DNA from: an uncultured Pelagibacteraceae bacterium
GTDB lineage: Bacteria; Pseudomonadota; Alphaproteobacteria; Pelagibacterales; Pelagibacteraceae
Length of the DNA stretch: 64,000 nt
Reading direction: 5' to 3'
NCBI GenBank assembly: GCA_902605865.1
Contig: CACLEJ010000003.1
Coordinates: 1 to 64,000, forward strand
Shown: positions 8,693-17,864 of the stretch, piece after piece
How positions within the stretch are numbered: position 1 is the stretch's first letter
Layout of the letters: the number at the start of each line of letters is the position of its first letter
Program-made: the position numbers and the translations under genes
Notes under the pieces: generated by a model
Told to the model about the DNA's origin: nothing
Seen by the model: only the letters and a program-made list of their open reading frames with translations
The model's database searches: none

Positions 8693-9871
8693 ATGCAAAA
8701 ATTTAAGTCAGTTGAAGAATTAGTTAATCAACTGAGACCGACAGGACCTGTTTATTGTATTAGAAAAGAGTCAATTAAATTGGCTTCTAAATACTTTCAA
8801 AAAAATTTCCCAGGAAAAATACTTTATGCGTTAAAAACTAACCCTCATCCAGTAGTTCTTAAAACTATTGTTGAAAGCGGGATTAATAGTTTTGACGTAG
8901 CATCTATAAAAGAAATAGAGGGTATAAGAAAAATAAGTCCAAATGCAAATTGTTCTTATATGCACACAGTTAAAAGTAGAGAAAGCATTAAAGAGGCATA
9001 TTTCAAATATAATGTTAAAGCGTTTTCTTTGGATACTAAAGACGAATTAATAAAAATTTTAGAAAGTACAAATTACGCAAAAGACTTAGAATTATTTGTA
9101 AGAGTTTTAGTGTCTAATGAACATGCAGAAATTGATTTATCAAAAAAATTTGGAGCCATCAATAATGAAGCAGCTGGTTTACTTAGGTTAACAAAACAAT
9201 ATTCTAAAAAAATTGGACTAAGTTTTCATGTTGGCTCACAATGTATGCACCCTATATCTTATTCAAAAGGAATATTTGAAATTGGCAGTATAATTAAAAA
9301 AACTAAAATTATTCCAGATATAATTAATATTGGAGGAGGTTTTCCTACTATTTATCCTGATCTTGTTCCTCAATCTTTAGATAGTTACTTTAACGAAATT
9401 AAAAAAGGTTTAAGTAATTTAAAGTTAGATAATCTTCCAGAAATTATTTGTGAACCTGGAAGAGCGATTGTTGCAGAAAGTGGTTCAACAATAGTAAGAG
9501 TTGATTTAAGAAAAAAACAAAAACTTTATATAAATGATGGAACTTATGGAACATTATTCGATGCAGGTGTTCCCAACATTGTTTACCCATCAAAAATGAT
9601 AACTGATGGAAGAGTAATTTCTAAAAAATTAACATCTTTCGATTTCTACGGCCCAACTTGTGATAGCATGGATTATATGAAAGGTCCTTTTATTTTACCA
9701 AATAATATAAAAGAAAATGATTATATAGAGTTAGGACAGCTTGGAGCGTATGGATTAACTTTTAGAACTAATTTTAACGGATTTTACTCTAATGAAATTT
9801 ACGAAGTTGAGGATAATCCAATCATGACGATGTATGACAAAGAAGCAAATAAAGAGTTTCTTGTTGCTTAA
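8693..9871 (+). CDS. PLP-dependent ornithine/arginine-type decarboxylase (alanine-racemase fold)
   Basis: The 392 residues match fold-III basic amino acid decarboxylases. PLP-binding Lys48 lies in LYALKTNPH, His179 in FHVGSQC, the phosphate loop is GGG at 214-216, and EPGR is at 254-257. The second-subunit residues are Asp290 (TLFDA) and Cys323-Asp324 (GPTCDSMD), as in ornithine decarboxylase. The product would be putrescine from ornithine, or another diamine. The gene heads an operon that also encodes AguB and AguA, which consume agmatine, so arginine is a possible alternative substrate. Its stop overlaps the next start (TAATG). Confidence 0.87.
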   Translation: MQKFKSVEELVNQLRPTGPVYCIRKESIKLASKYFQKNFPGKILYALKTNPHPVVLKTIVESGINSFDVASIKEIEGIRKISPNANCSYMHTVKSRESIKEAYFKYNVKAFSLDTKDELIKILESTNYAKDLELFVRVLVSNEHAEIDLSKKFGAINNEAAGLLRLTKQYSKKIGLSFHVGSQCMHPISYSKGIFEIGSIIKKTKIIPDIINIGGGFPTIYPDLVPQSLDSYFNEIKKGLSNLKLDNLPEIICEPGRAIVAESGSTIVRVDLRKKQKLYINDGTYGTLFDAGVPNIVYPSKMITDGRVISKKLTSFDFYGPTCDSMDYMKGPFILPNNIKENDYIELGQLGAYGLTFRTNFNGFYSNEIYEVEDNPIMTMYDKEANKEFLVA

Positions 9872-10911
9872 TGTCAGATAATAAAAACCAATCAAATAAT
9901 AGAAAAAGTGACTTACTTAGTAAAGAAGTAGAGCATATTGATATAACTTCTTTTGATTCTAGAAAAATAGTTTCTTCAATGGAAAAAATGTCTTTCGTTT
10001 CGAGAGAGACTGCAAATGCTGCAAATATTTATAATGAGATGATAAAAGATAAAGATTGTACAATATTTTTAACACTCGCAGGATCAACGTCTGCCGCCGG
10101 ATGTATGCATATTTATAGAGATTTAGTTAAATATAATATGGTAGATGCAATAGTAGCAACTGGGGCTTCAATTATTGATATGGATTTCTTTGAAGCACTT
10201 GGTTTTAAACATTATCAAGGATCCCAACATCAAGATGATACAGAGTTAAGAAATAACTACGTTGATAGAATATATGATACTTACATTGATGAAGAAGAGC
10301 TTCAGATGTGCGATAAAACTATTGGAGAAATTGCAGATCAATTAGAGCCCAAAAGTTATACATCAAGAGAATTTATAAAAGAGATTGGCAAATACCTTAA
10401 AACTAATGCAAAAAAGAAAGACTCATTAATAGAAGTTGCCTATGATAATAATGTTCCAATTTTCTGCCCTGCGTTTACTGACTCTAGCGCAGGATTTGGA
10501 CTTGTGATGCACCAAGAAAGAAACCCAAAAAATCATATTACAATTGACTCAATACGAGAGTTTAGAGAATTAACTGAAATTAAAATAAAATCTAAAGGGT
10601 CAGGGCTTTTTATGATTGGAGGAGGTGTACCAAAAAATTTTATTCAAGACACTGTCATATGTGCTGAACTTTTAGGTAAAGATGTGGCTATGCATAAATA
10701 TGCTATTCAAATAACAGTTGCTGATTCTAGAGATGGAGCATGCAGTAGCTCAACATTAAAAGAAGCAAGCTCGTGGGGCAAAGTGGATATTACCAAAGAG
10801 CAAATGGTTTTTGCAGAAGCAACAAGTGTGTTACCCTTAATAGCAAGTGACGCCTATCATAAAGGTGAATGGAAAAATAGACAGAGAAAAAATTTTTCCA
10901 AGATATTTTGA
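9871..10911 (+). CDS. Deoxyhypusine-synthase-like protein, probably a polyamine (homospermidine-type) synthase
   Basis: A 346-residue member of the deoxyhypusine synthase family. The conserved catalytic-lysine loop GGGVPKNF is present with Lys255, along with SGLFMIGGG, a Rossmann-like N-terminus (LTLAGSTSAAG) and TDSSAGFGLVMHQ in place of the DHS segment holding the active-site histidine. True deoxyhypusine synthase modifies eIF5A, which bacteria lack. Bacterial homologues are reported to transfer the aminobutyl group between polyamines, for example making homospermidine. Its place between a decarboxylase and aguB supports a polyamine role. The exact acceptor is not known. Confidence 0.82.
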   Translation: MSDNKNQSNNRKSDLLSKEVEHIDITSFDSRKIVSSMEKMSFVSRETANAANIYNEMIKDKDCTIFLTLAGSTSAAGCMHIYRDLVKYNMVDAIVATGASIIDMDFFEALGFKHYQGSQHQDDTELRNNYVDRIYDTYIDEEELQMCDKTIGEIADQLEPKSYTSREFIKEIGKYLKTNAKKKDSLIEVAYDNNVPIFCPAFTDSSAGFGLVMHQERNPKNHITIDSIREFRELTEIKIKSKGSGLFMIGGGVPKNFIQDTVICAELLGKDVAMHKYAIQITVADSRDGACSSSTLKEASSWGKVDITKEQMVFAEATSVLPLIASDAYHKGEWKNRQRKNFSKIF

Positions 10912-10914
10912 TAA

Positions 10915-11796
10915 ATGATCAAAAAAGTCAAAATTGGTCTAATACAAAGTAAATCTTTAGGCACCATTCAATCTAATATTAATTTAGCTATAAAAAATAT
11001 AAAAAAAGCTGCAAAAAAAAAGGCAAGGATAATATGTCTGCCAGAACTATTTTTGACAAATTACTTCTGCCAAACAGAAAGTCATTCAAATTTTAAATTA
11101 GCAGAAAAAATTCCAGGAAAAATCTCTAGAATATTTTGTGATTTAGCAAAGGAGCTTGGTGTTGTATTAAATATTACAATGTTCGAAAAAAAAACATCTG
11201 GATTTTATCATAACACTAGTATCATTATTAATGAAAATGGTAATATTCTATCTAAATATCGTAAGATGCATATACCCGATGATCCCGGTTATTATGAAAA
11301 ATTTTATTTCAGTCCTGGAGACCTTGGATTTAAAAGTGTTAAGACGAAATTTGGCAAGATAGGTCCACTCATATGTTGGGATCAATGGTTCCCCGAAGCT
11401 GCAAGGTTAACAGCTTTAAAAGGTGCTCAAATTATTTTTTATCCTACTGCTATTGGATGGCATCCAAAAGAAAAAAGAAAATTTGGAAAATCTCAATTAG
11501 ACTCATGGATTACAATGCAAAAGTCTCATGCTATTGCTAATGGAACTTATGTAGCTGCTGTAAATAGAGTTGGAGTAGAAATAAAAGGTAAGAAAAAAAT
11601 TGAATTTTGGGGTAATTCAATGGTGATAGATCCTAGTGGTAAAATAATTACAAAAGCAGGGAATAAAAAAGAAGATATTTTAGTTTGTGAAATAGATTAT
11701 AAAAAGATAGATACTGCTAGACAACACTGGCCTTTTTTAAGAGATAGAAGAACTGAATATTATAAAAATATTCTTAAAAATCCTGAAGATGAGTAA
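10915..11796 (+). CDS. aguB: N-carbamoylputrescine amidase
   Basis: A 293-residue nitrilase-superfamily amidase that hydrolyses N-carbamoylputrescine to putrescine, CO2 and ammonia. The catalytic triad is visible: Glu44 (CLPELFLTNYF), Lys117 (KYRKMHIPDD) and Cys154 (LICWDQWFPEAARL). The segment DDPGYYEKFYFSPGD is a hallmark of AguB rather than other nitrilases. The ATG lies 3 bases after the previous stop, and the gene overlaps aguA by 8 bases, so the two steps of the agmatine route are translationally linked. Confidence 0.94.
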   Translation: MIKKVKIGLIQSKSLGTIQSNINLAIKNIKKAAKKKARIICLPELFLTNYFCQTESHSNFKLAEKIPGKISRIFCDLAKELGVVLNITMFEKKTSGFYHNTSIIINENGNILSKYRKMHIPDDPGYYEKFYFSPGDLGFKSVKTKFGKIGPLICWDQWFPEAARLTALKGAQIIFYPTAIGWHPKEKRKFGKSQLDSWITMQKSHAIANGTYVAAVNRVGVEIKGKKKIEFWGNSMVIDPSGKIITKAGNKKEDILVCEIDYKKIDTARQHWPFLRDRRTEYYKNILKNPEDE

Positions 11797-12853
11797 AAAA
11801 ATAAATGAATTTAGAATGCCAGCAGAATGGGAGCCTCAAAAATCAGTTTGGATGTCGTGGCCTCATAATAAAAATGATTGGCCTGGATTATTTGAAAAAA
11901 TTCCAAATGTAGTTGGAAAAATAATAAAATATTTAACAAAACATCAAAGAATAGATTTATTAGTCAATAATACCAAAAGTATTGATACCACAAGAATGTA
12001 TTTGAAAGAAATAGGTTGCAATATATCCAACATTAAATTTCATAAACTTAAAACAGACAGACTTTGGTTAAGAGATTCTGGGCCAATATTTTTAGTCAAC
12101 AAAAAAAAAAGAAAAAAGATCATACTTGATTTTAAATTTAATGCCTGGTCTAAATATAAAAATTTCAGAAATGATAACAAAATCAATAGCCATATTAGTA
12201 AATATTTAAATATTAAAGGTATTTTACCTAAAAAAGTAAATTCAAAAAAATTTCAAAGAGTAGTAATGGAGGGAGGTGCGTTTGATAATAATGGATCTGG
12301 ATCCATATTGTTGACAAAAGAATGCTTATTAAGCAGTAAACAAGAGCGAAATAAAGAATTCAAAAAAATTGACTACGAAAATCTGTTTTCAAAATATTTA
12401 AATGCAAATAATTTTATTTGGCTTAATAAAGGAATTGTTGGGGATGACACACACGGTCATATCGATGATATTGCAAGATTTGTTTCAAAAAGTACAATTA
12501 TGATAGCTGTAGAAAATAATAGATCAGATAAAAATTATAAAGCTCTTAAAGAAAATTTAAAAATATTAAGTAACAGTTATGATGAAAATGGAAAAAAATT
12601 TAAAATTATAAAGATTCCTATGCCAAGCCCAGTTGTCATAGACAAAACTCGTGTCCCAGCAAGTTATTTAAATTTTTTCATAAGTAATAAAATAGTTTTG
12701 GTTCCAGTATTTAATGTAAAAGAAGACAAAAAGGTATTAAGGATTTTTAGAAAATTTTTTACAAACAGAAAAGTTATTGCTATTGATTGTAGTAATTTAA
12801 TTTGGGGTTTTGGAGCTATTCATTGCATGACACAACAAGAGCCAAAAATTTGA
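11789..12853 (+). CDS. aguA: Agmatine deiminase
   Basis: A 354-residue guanidino-modifying enzyme converting agmatine to N-carbamoylputrescine and ammonia. It starts MPAEWEPQ..WMSWPH at the usual site, then shows DRLWLRDSGP, MEGGAFDNNG and GDDTHGHIDDIARF. The C-terminus has WGFGAIHCMTQQEP with nucleophile Cys346. Length is slightly below the roughly 365-residue norm. It is the last gene of the polyamine operon and ends one base before the convergent transporter gene. There is no obvious arginine decarboxylase other than the first gene of this operon, so agmatine may come from that enzyme or from uptake. Confidence 0.94.
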   Translation: MSKKINEFRMPAEWEPQKSVWMSWPHNKNDWPGLFEKIPNVVGKIIKYLTKHQRIDLLVNNTKSIDTTRMYLKEIGCNISNIKFHKLKTDRLWLRDSGPIFLVNKKKRKKIILDFKFNAWSKYKNFRNDNKINSHISKYLNIKGILPKKVNSKKFQRVVMEGGAFDNNGSGSILLTKECLLSSKQERNKEFKKIDYENLFSKYLNANNFIWLNKGIVGDDTHGHIDDIARFVSKSTIMIAVENNRSDKNYKALKENLKILSNSYDENGKKFKIIKIPMPSPVVIDKTRVPASYLNFFISNKIVLVPVFNVKEDKKVLRIFRKFFTNRKVIAIDCSNLIWGFGAIHCMTQQEPKI

Positions 12854-12854
12854 G

Positions 12855-13403
12855 TTAAGCAGCTTTTAAAGTACCTAATAATAATCTAAAAGGTATCAAC
12901 ATTACTAAAGCGACAAAAATCTTAACTGCTAAATCTCCTAAAGAAAGTGTTACCCAAGGTATTCCTGTTCCATAAAATGAAATTGAAAAGAATAAGAATG
13001 TATCAACTGTTGAACCAATTAATGAAGATGCAAGGGGCGCAATAAACCATTTTTTTTGTCTTAATTGATCAAATATTTGTACATCCAGTAATTGAGCAAT
13101 AATAAATGCTGTTCCTGAACCAATTGCTATTCTTATTGAGATTAAATCAGCAAAATTTGTTGAGAAAATTAGTGTAAACAAAATACCTATTGTAAATCCT
13201 ATATATACAATTTTTCTAGCAACTAATTTACCAAAAGATCTATTTGCCAGATCAGTTATTAAAAAAGCTATTGGATAACTGAATGCTCCATATGTAAGAA
13301 TTTCTTGAAGACCGTAATATTGAATTGGAAATTGGACTAAATAATTAGATGCTAAAACAACCAATCCCATTAAAAATGAGAGTGTTAAAAATACTTTATT
13401 CAT
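12855..13403 (-). CDS. yhhQ: Queuosine-precursor transporter, YhhQ/VUT family
   Basis: A 182-residue integral membrane protein with about six hydrophobic segments. Conserved pieces of the VUT/YhhQ family include SYPIAFLITDLANRSFG near residues 42-58, RIAIGSGTAFIIAQLLDV near 91-108 and SLIGSTVDTFLFF near 127-139. YhhQ proteins take up 7-cyano-7-deazaguanine or related queuosine precursors across the inner membrane. It starts at the last base of the rpmB stop codon, so the two are probably co-transcribed. Salvage by transport would suit a genome that has dropped biosynthesis, but queuosine genes are not visible here. Confidence 0.82.
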   Translation of the reverse strand: MNKVFLTLSFLMGLVVLASNYLVQFPIQYYGLQEILTYGAFSYPIAFLITDLANRSFGKLVARKIVYIGFTIGILFTLIFSTNFADLISIRIAIGSGTAFIIAQLLDVQIFDQLRQKKWFIAPLASSLIGSTVDTFLFFSISFYGTGIPWVTLSLGDLAVKIFVALVMLIPFRLLLGTLKAA

Positions 13404-13684
13404 TATGCAGATTTACTAACTAAGGATTTTTTTAATTTTTTTAGTCTTAATGATAAATCTCTAGACTTGGCTGAAATAAGAAATTGATCAAAACTACCTT
13501 TTTTATCTACTGATCTAACCCCAGCATTTGAGACGGTTAATCTTAAACTTCTCTTAAGTAGTTCACTTTTAAATTTAACTTTTTTTAAATTTGGAAGAAA
13601 TCTTCTTTTAGTCTTATTGTTAGCATGACTAACGTTATGACCCTTGAGTGGGATTTTTCCAGTAAGTTCACATTTTTTAGACAT
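13403..13684 (-). CDS. rpmB: Large ribosomal subunit protein bL28
   Basis: A 93-residue basic protein beginning [20 protein letters not shown], the L28 signature, followed by [14 protein letters not shown] and [16 protein letters not shown]. Length matches alphaproteobacterial L28. It is a structural component of the 50S subunit. The downstream membrane protein starts at the final base of its stop codon. Confidence 0.96.
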   Translation of the reverse strand: MSKKCELTGKIPLKGHNVSHANNKTKRRFLPNLKKVKFKSELLKRSLRLTVSNAGVRSVDKKGSFDQFLISAKSRDLSLRLKKLKKSLVSKSA

Positions 13685-13727
13685 AAATTATGAGCTTGTA
13701 TAAGATCTGAATCTTATCGCGTCAAGA

Positions 13728-14768
13728 TTAATTTTTAGTTCCAATGGCCTCTGAAACATTTTTAAACCCCTTATTTTTTAATAAATCAATTAATTCTGTA
13801 CTTATTTTTGAAGCTATACGAGGACCTCTATAAACCATTCCAGTATATAATTGTACGAGTGTTGCGCCAGAAATAATTTTTTCAAAAGCATCTTGTCCAT
13901 TACTAACACCACCCACTCCTATTATTTTTGTTTTATCTTTAAGAATTTTATAAAATTTAGAAATTGCCTCGTTTGAAATCTTTTCAATTGGTTTACCTGA
14001 CAGTCCACCCTTTTCTAATTTATTTATATTTTTTAAATTTTCTCTATTCTTATCTGTGGTATTAGAAACAATAATAATTTCTATTTCTTGTTCCATAATG
14101 ATCTTGGATACTTTATTAATTTGATCGTCATTAAGATCAGGTGAAACTTTTATTGCTAATGGAATATTTGAATTCAATTCCTTTTTTTCATTTTTTAGTT
14201 TATCAATCAATGAATTTAATTCATCCTGGTTATGAAAGTCTCTTAAATTTTCTGTATTTGGTGAGGAAATGTTTATAGTTATATAATCAGCTAAATTATA
14301 GAATTTACGAAAACAAATTAAATAATCATCGATTCTATTTGTAGAGTCTTTATTTGGTCCAATATTTATTCCTAAAAAACCCTTTTTATTATTTTCCTTA
14401 ATTGTCTGACTAATTTGTTCAGAACCAGAATTGTTAAAACCTAATCTATTTATAAGAGCTTCATCTTCTTCAAGTCTAAAAACTCTTGGTTTAGGGTTAC
14501 CAAATTGAGGCTTTGGAGTAATTGTCCCTACTTCAACAAAACCAAATCCAAGATTAAACAGTGGATTGTATACTTCAGCATTTTTATCAAACCCAGCAGC
14601 AACACCAATTGGTGAAGATAATTTTTTTTCACAAAAAGTTGTTTCTAAAATATGATTATCTTTAGGTTTTGAGTAAGGAATATTATTTAACTTTAATGCT
14701 TTTATTGCTAAAGAGTGAGCTACTTCAGGGCTAAATTTAAAAATTAATGGTCTTAAAATGTTAAACAT
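13728..14768 (-). CDS. pyrD: Dihydroorotate dehydrogenase (quinone), class 2
   Basis: Oxidises dihydroorotate to orotate at the inner membrane, passing electrons to ubiquinone (fourth step of pyrimidine synthesis). The 346 residues begin with the amphipathic N-terminal extension of class 2 enzymes (LRPLIFKFSPEVAHSLAIKAL). Then come GVAAGFDKNAEVYN, GTITPKPQFGNPKPRVFRL, NRLGFNNSG, and NISSPNTENLRDF, whose serine is the catalytic base. The FMN phosphate site is GVGGVSNG..A. Its start overlaps the end of lysS by 8 bases. Confidence 0.96.
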   Translation of the reverse strand: MFNILRPLIFKFSPEVAHSLAIKALKLNNIPYSKPKDNHILETTFCEKKLSSPIGVAAGFDKNAEVYNPLFNLGFGFVEVGTITPKPQFGNPKPRVFRLEEDEALINRLGFNNSGSEQISQTIKENNKKGFLGINIGPNKDSTNRIDDYLICFRKFYNLADYITINISSPNTENLRDFHNQDELNSLIDKLKNEKKELNSNIPLAIKVSPDLNDDQINKVSKIIMEQEIEIIIVSNTTDKNRENLKNINKLEKGGLSGKPIEKISNEAISKFYKILKDKTKIIGVGGVSNGQDAFEKIISGATLVQLYTGMVYRGPRIASKISTELIDLLKNKGFKNVSEAIGTKN

Positions 14769-16329
14769 TTTTTAATTTACTTTTTATTAATTCTTTGGTT
14801 TCTTGAACCCCAAAAAAGCTTATAAAAAAACCAAATCGAGGTCCATTTTCCACTCCAAAAATTACCTCATATATTAATTTAAACCAATCGCGCAAATTTT
14901 CTTTATAGCCATTTTCTTTACCGACTGTATAAATTGTAGTCTGAATGTCCTCTGGTTTCATTGCGTCATCGCAGTTATCTAAAGAGTTTACTAAAGCGTT
15001 TAAAGCAATTTTTTCACTTTTATTTGGTTTTTTATAAATCTTCTTAGATTTTATAGCGTCATTAAAATATTTAATTGCATAAGATATTAAATTGTCAAAA
15101 ATTGGATGCATATCCTCATTAATATCTTTCTTATATTTCTTAACAAACTTCCAAAGTAATTCTTTATTATCAGCATTGCTGGTCTCAACTAAATTTAATA
15201 GCATTGAGAAAGACATAATTGAGTTTTCCTCTGGTATATCTGAATTATGAACATGCCAAACAGGGTTCATTAGTTTTTGAAGTTCATTTTGAGTTTTGCC
15301 TTTTTCAATAAAATCAAGATATTCATCGACAGCCTTTGGTACTACTTCTCTATAAAGTTTTTTTGCTCTTTTTGGATTTTGGTACATATACAAGGAGAGA
15401 CTTTCAGGTGAAGCATACTCTAGCCATTGGTCAATAGTAATACCATTTCCTTTTGATTTAGATATTTTTTCACCCTTTTCATCTAAAAATAACTCATATG
15501 CAAAGCCAGATGGATTTGACTTACCTAATAATTTTATGATTTTTGTAGATAAAATTGCACTCTCAATCAAATCTTTCCCATACATTTCAAAATCTACATC
15601 GAGAGCATACCATCTCATTGCCCAATCTACTTTCCATTGTAATTTGCAATTGCCATCTAAGATGCTTTGTTCTAATTTTTTACCTTTATTGTCAAAAATT
15701 ATTTTTGAATTTTTGGTATCTAGTTCCAAGACTGGTATCTCTAATACAACCCCTGTATCTGGACATATTGGTAAAAATGGAGAATATGTTTTTTGTCTTT
15801 CTTTACCAAGTGTGGGAATAACTATATTCATTATTCCTTCATAATTTTCCAAAATTAATTTTAATGGGTCATTAAAATAACCAGATTTATATAAAAGAGT
15901 CGAACTTTTAAAATTATATTTAAAATTAAATTTATTTAGAAAGTTTTTTAACATTTCATTATTGTGCTCTCCAAAACTATTAAATTTTTCAAAAGGATCT
16001 GGAACTTGAGTTAAAGGTTTATGAAGATTTTGTGTTAGTTTTTCAGAATTAGGAATATTTTCGGGCACTTTCCTTAGTCCATCCATATCGTCGGAAAAAG
16101 TAATTATTTCTTTAGGGAGATCAGTTAAATGATTTAAGGCATTAACTATCATTGAGGTCCTTGCTACTTCACCAAAAGTACCAATGTGTGGTAAACCACT
16201 GGGACCATATCCTGTTTGCAGAATAATTTTTCCTTTATTTTCAATATTTTTTTTTCTTTCTCTAAGAAGCTTTTTAGCTTCAACAAAGGGCCAAGCGTTT
16301 GTTTTATCAATGTTGGTTTTATCTATCAC
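14761..16329 (-). CDS. lysS: Lysyl-tRNA synthetase, class I
   Basis: Attaches lysine to tRNA-Lys. The 522 residues are of the class I (archaeal-type) form rather than the bacterial class II form. The HIGH-type motif is HIGT at 48-51 in GPSGLPHIGTFGE, and the KMSKS-type motif is KISKSKGNG near residue 290. The C-terminal all-helical domain is present. Class I LysRS is usual in many alphaproteobacteria. It overlaps pyrD by 8 bases and is divergent from trkH across an 86-base gap. No second lysyl-tRNA synthetase is in the window. Confidence 0.95.
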   Translation of the reverse strand: MIDKTNIDKTNAWPFVEAKKLLRERKKNIENKGKIILQTGYGPSGLPHIGTFGEVARTSMIVNALNHLTDLPKEIITFSDDMDGLRKVPENIPNSEKLTQNLHKPLTQVPDPFEKFNSFGEHNNEMLKNFLNKFNFKYNFKSSTLLYKSGYFNDPLKLILENYEGIMNIVIPTLGKERQKTYSPFLPICPDTGVVLEIPVLELDTKNSKIIFDNKGKKLEQSILDGNCKLQWKVDWAMRWYALDVDFEMYGKDLIESAILSTKIIKLLGKSNPSGFAYELFLDEKGEKISKSKGNGITIDQWLEYASPESLSLYMYQNPKRAKKLYREVVPKAVDEYLDFIEKGKTQNELQKLMNPVWHVHNSDIPEENSIMSFSMLLNLVETSNADNKELLWKFVKKYKKDINEDMHPIFDNLISYAIKYFNDAIKSKKIYKKPNKSEKIALNALVNSLDNCDDAMKPEDIQTTIYTVGKENGYKENLRDWFKLIYEVIFGVENGPRFGFFISFFGVQETKELIKSKLKNV

Positions 16330-16415
16330 TTTTAATTAAACAGCCTATAAAATAACGTTTTTAATAATTCTTATAGAGTTGAAATTTATTTACCATAAAA
16401 TAATGTCCAATCAAA

Positions 16416-17864
16416 ATGTCCAATTATAAAACAGTTTTTTTTACACTAGGAATTTTACAAATTATTTTAGGTTTATCGATGATTGCGCCAATTTTAACGC
16501 AGTTTTTTTACGATGAATTTGACTCTAGTTTTATAAGTTCTGGAATTGTAACTATTATATTTGGAATTCTCTTTTTACTATCAAATTTAGATCATGATAA
16601 AAAAATTAGCTTACCTCAGGCTTTTCTTTTAACAGCTTTATCTTGGCTGAGTATTGCGATTTTTGGTTCACTTCCATTTATATTTTCTGAGATAAATTTA
16701 AGTGCTACAGATGCTTTTTTTGAGAGCATGTCGGGTATTACTACAACTGGATCAACTATAATTACCAATTTAAATGAAACTCCAAAAAGTATCTTACTTT
16801 GGAGGGGAATGCTTCAATGGTTAGGTGGAATTGGTATCATTGTGATGGCAATTACTTTAATGCCACTTATGAATATTGGTGGAATGCAGTTGTTTATTAT
16901 ATCCACAAGTGATACCCCAGAAAAAATTTTACCTAGATCAAAAGAGATAGCGTTGAGATTAATCTTAGTATACTCCGGATTAACTTTTATATGTGCATTA
17001 TTTTATAAAATATTTGGTATGAACTTTTTTGACAGTGTTGTTCACTCAATGACAACAATTGCAACAGGAGGTTTCTCCAATTATAATGAATCTATTGGCT
17101 ATTTTGATAGTTCACTTATTGAATTTACAGCAATTATATTTATAATTTTAGGAAGTATTCCATTTATTGCCTATATCAAATACTTGAATGGAGACAAAAA
17201 AATATTTTTTAACGATACACAAATTAAAACTTTTATAAAGATTGTTCTTTTTTCAATTCTTTTAATGTATCTATATCTACTTACGAAAAATCAAAGTTTT
17301 TTTGATACCAGTATTAGGTCAGTTGCATTTAATGTAATATCAATTTTAACTGGAACCGGTTATGTAACTCAAAACTTTAGTGATTGGGGTCAATTCCCAT
17401 TAATTTATTTTCTTATACTTATGTTTATCGGCGGATGTGCAGGCTCAACAGCTTGTGGGATTAAAATATTTAGGGTACAAATTTTATTCCAGTTTATCGC
17501 TGTACAACTAAAAAAAATAATTTATCCAAGAGGTATATTTAAAATAAAATATGAAAATAATAATATTGACGAAAAATTTTTGGCATCGATTATTTCTTTT
17601 ATATTTTTATATATAGTAATTTTTTTTCTTATAACTGCTCTTTTATCAACAAGTGGATTAGATTTGACAACTTCAATATCCGCCGCTGCAACATCAATAT
17701 CTAATGTGGGACCTGGTTTAGGAGATATAATTGGTCCAAATGGTAATTTCTCTAATTTATCTGACTTTTCTAAATGGGTTTTAAGTTTAGCGATGATTTT
17801 AGGTAGATTAGAGTTGTTTGCTGTATTAGTATTATTTATTCCATCATTTTGGAGAAAATATTAA
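16416..17864 (+). CDS. trkH: Trk-type potassium uptake membrane subunit
   Basis: A 482-residue channel-like transporter with roughly ten to twelve membrane segments and the four pore loops of the TrkH/KtrB fold: SGITTTGSTII, TTIATGGFSNYN, ILTGTGYVTQNF and SISNVGPGLGD. It moves K+ across the inner membrane. The regulatory subunit TrkA is not nearby. The start at 16416 lies just after a 13-base-period duplication that puts another, out-of-frame ATG at 16403. The stop overlaps the next start codon (TAATG). Confidence 0.93.
   Translation: MSNYKTVFFTLGILQIILGLSMIAPILTQFFYDEFDSSFISSGIVTIIFGILFLLSNLDHDKKISLPQAFLLTALSWLSIAIFGSLPFIFSEINLSATDAFFESMSGITTTGSTIITNLNETPKSILLWRGMLQWLGGIGIIVMAITLMPLMNIGGMQLFIISTSDTPEKILPRSKEIALRLILVYSGLTFICALFYKIFGMNFFDSVVHSMTTIATGGFSNYNESIGYFDSSLIEFTAIIFIILGSIPFIAYIKYLNGDKKIFFNDTQIKTFIKIVLFSILLMYLYLLTKNQSFFDTSIRSVAFNVISILTGTGYVTQNFSDWGQFPLIYFLILMFIGGCAGSTACGIKIFRVQILFQFIAVQLKKIIYPRGIFKIKYENNNIDEKFLASIISFIFLYIVIFFLITALLSTSGLDLTTSISAAATSISNVGPGLGDIIGPNGNFSNLSDFSKWVLSLAMILGRLELFAVLVLFIPSFWRKY

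Noticed and set aside
17849-17863. TTG start giving a five-residue longer AmpG-like permease
   Set aside because: ATG 17864 overlaps the trkH stop as TAATG and has GGAG nine bases upstream, a better start.
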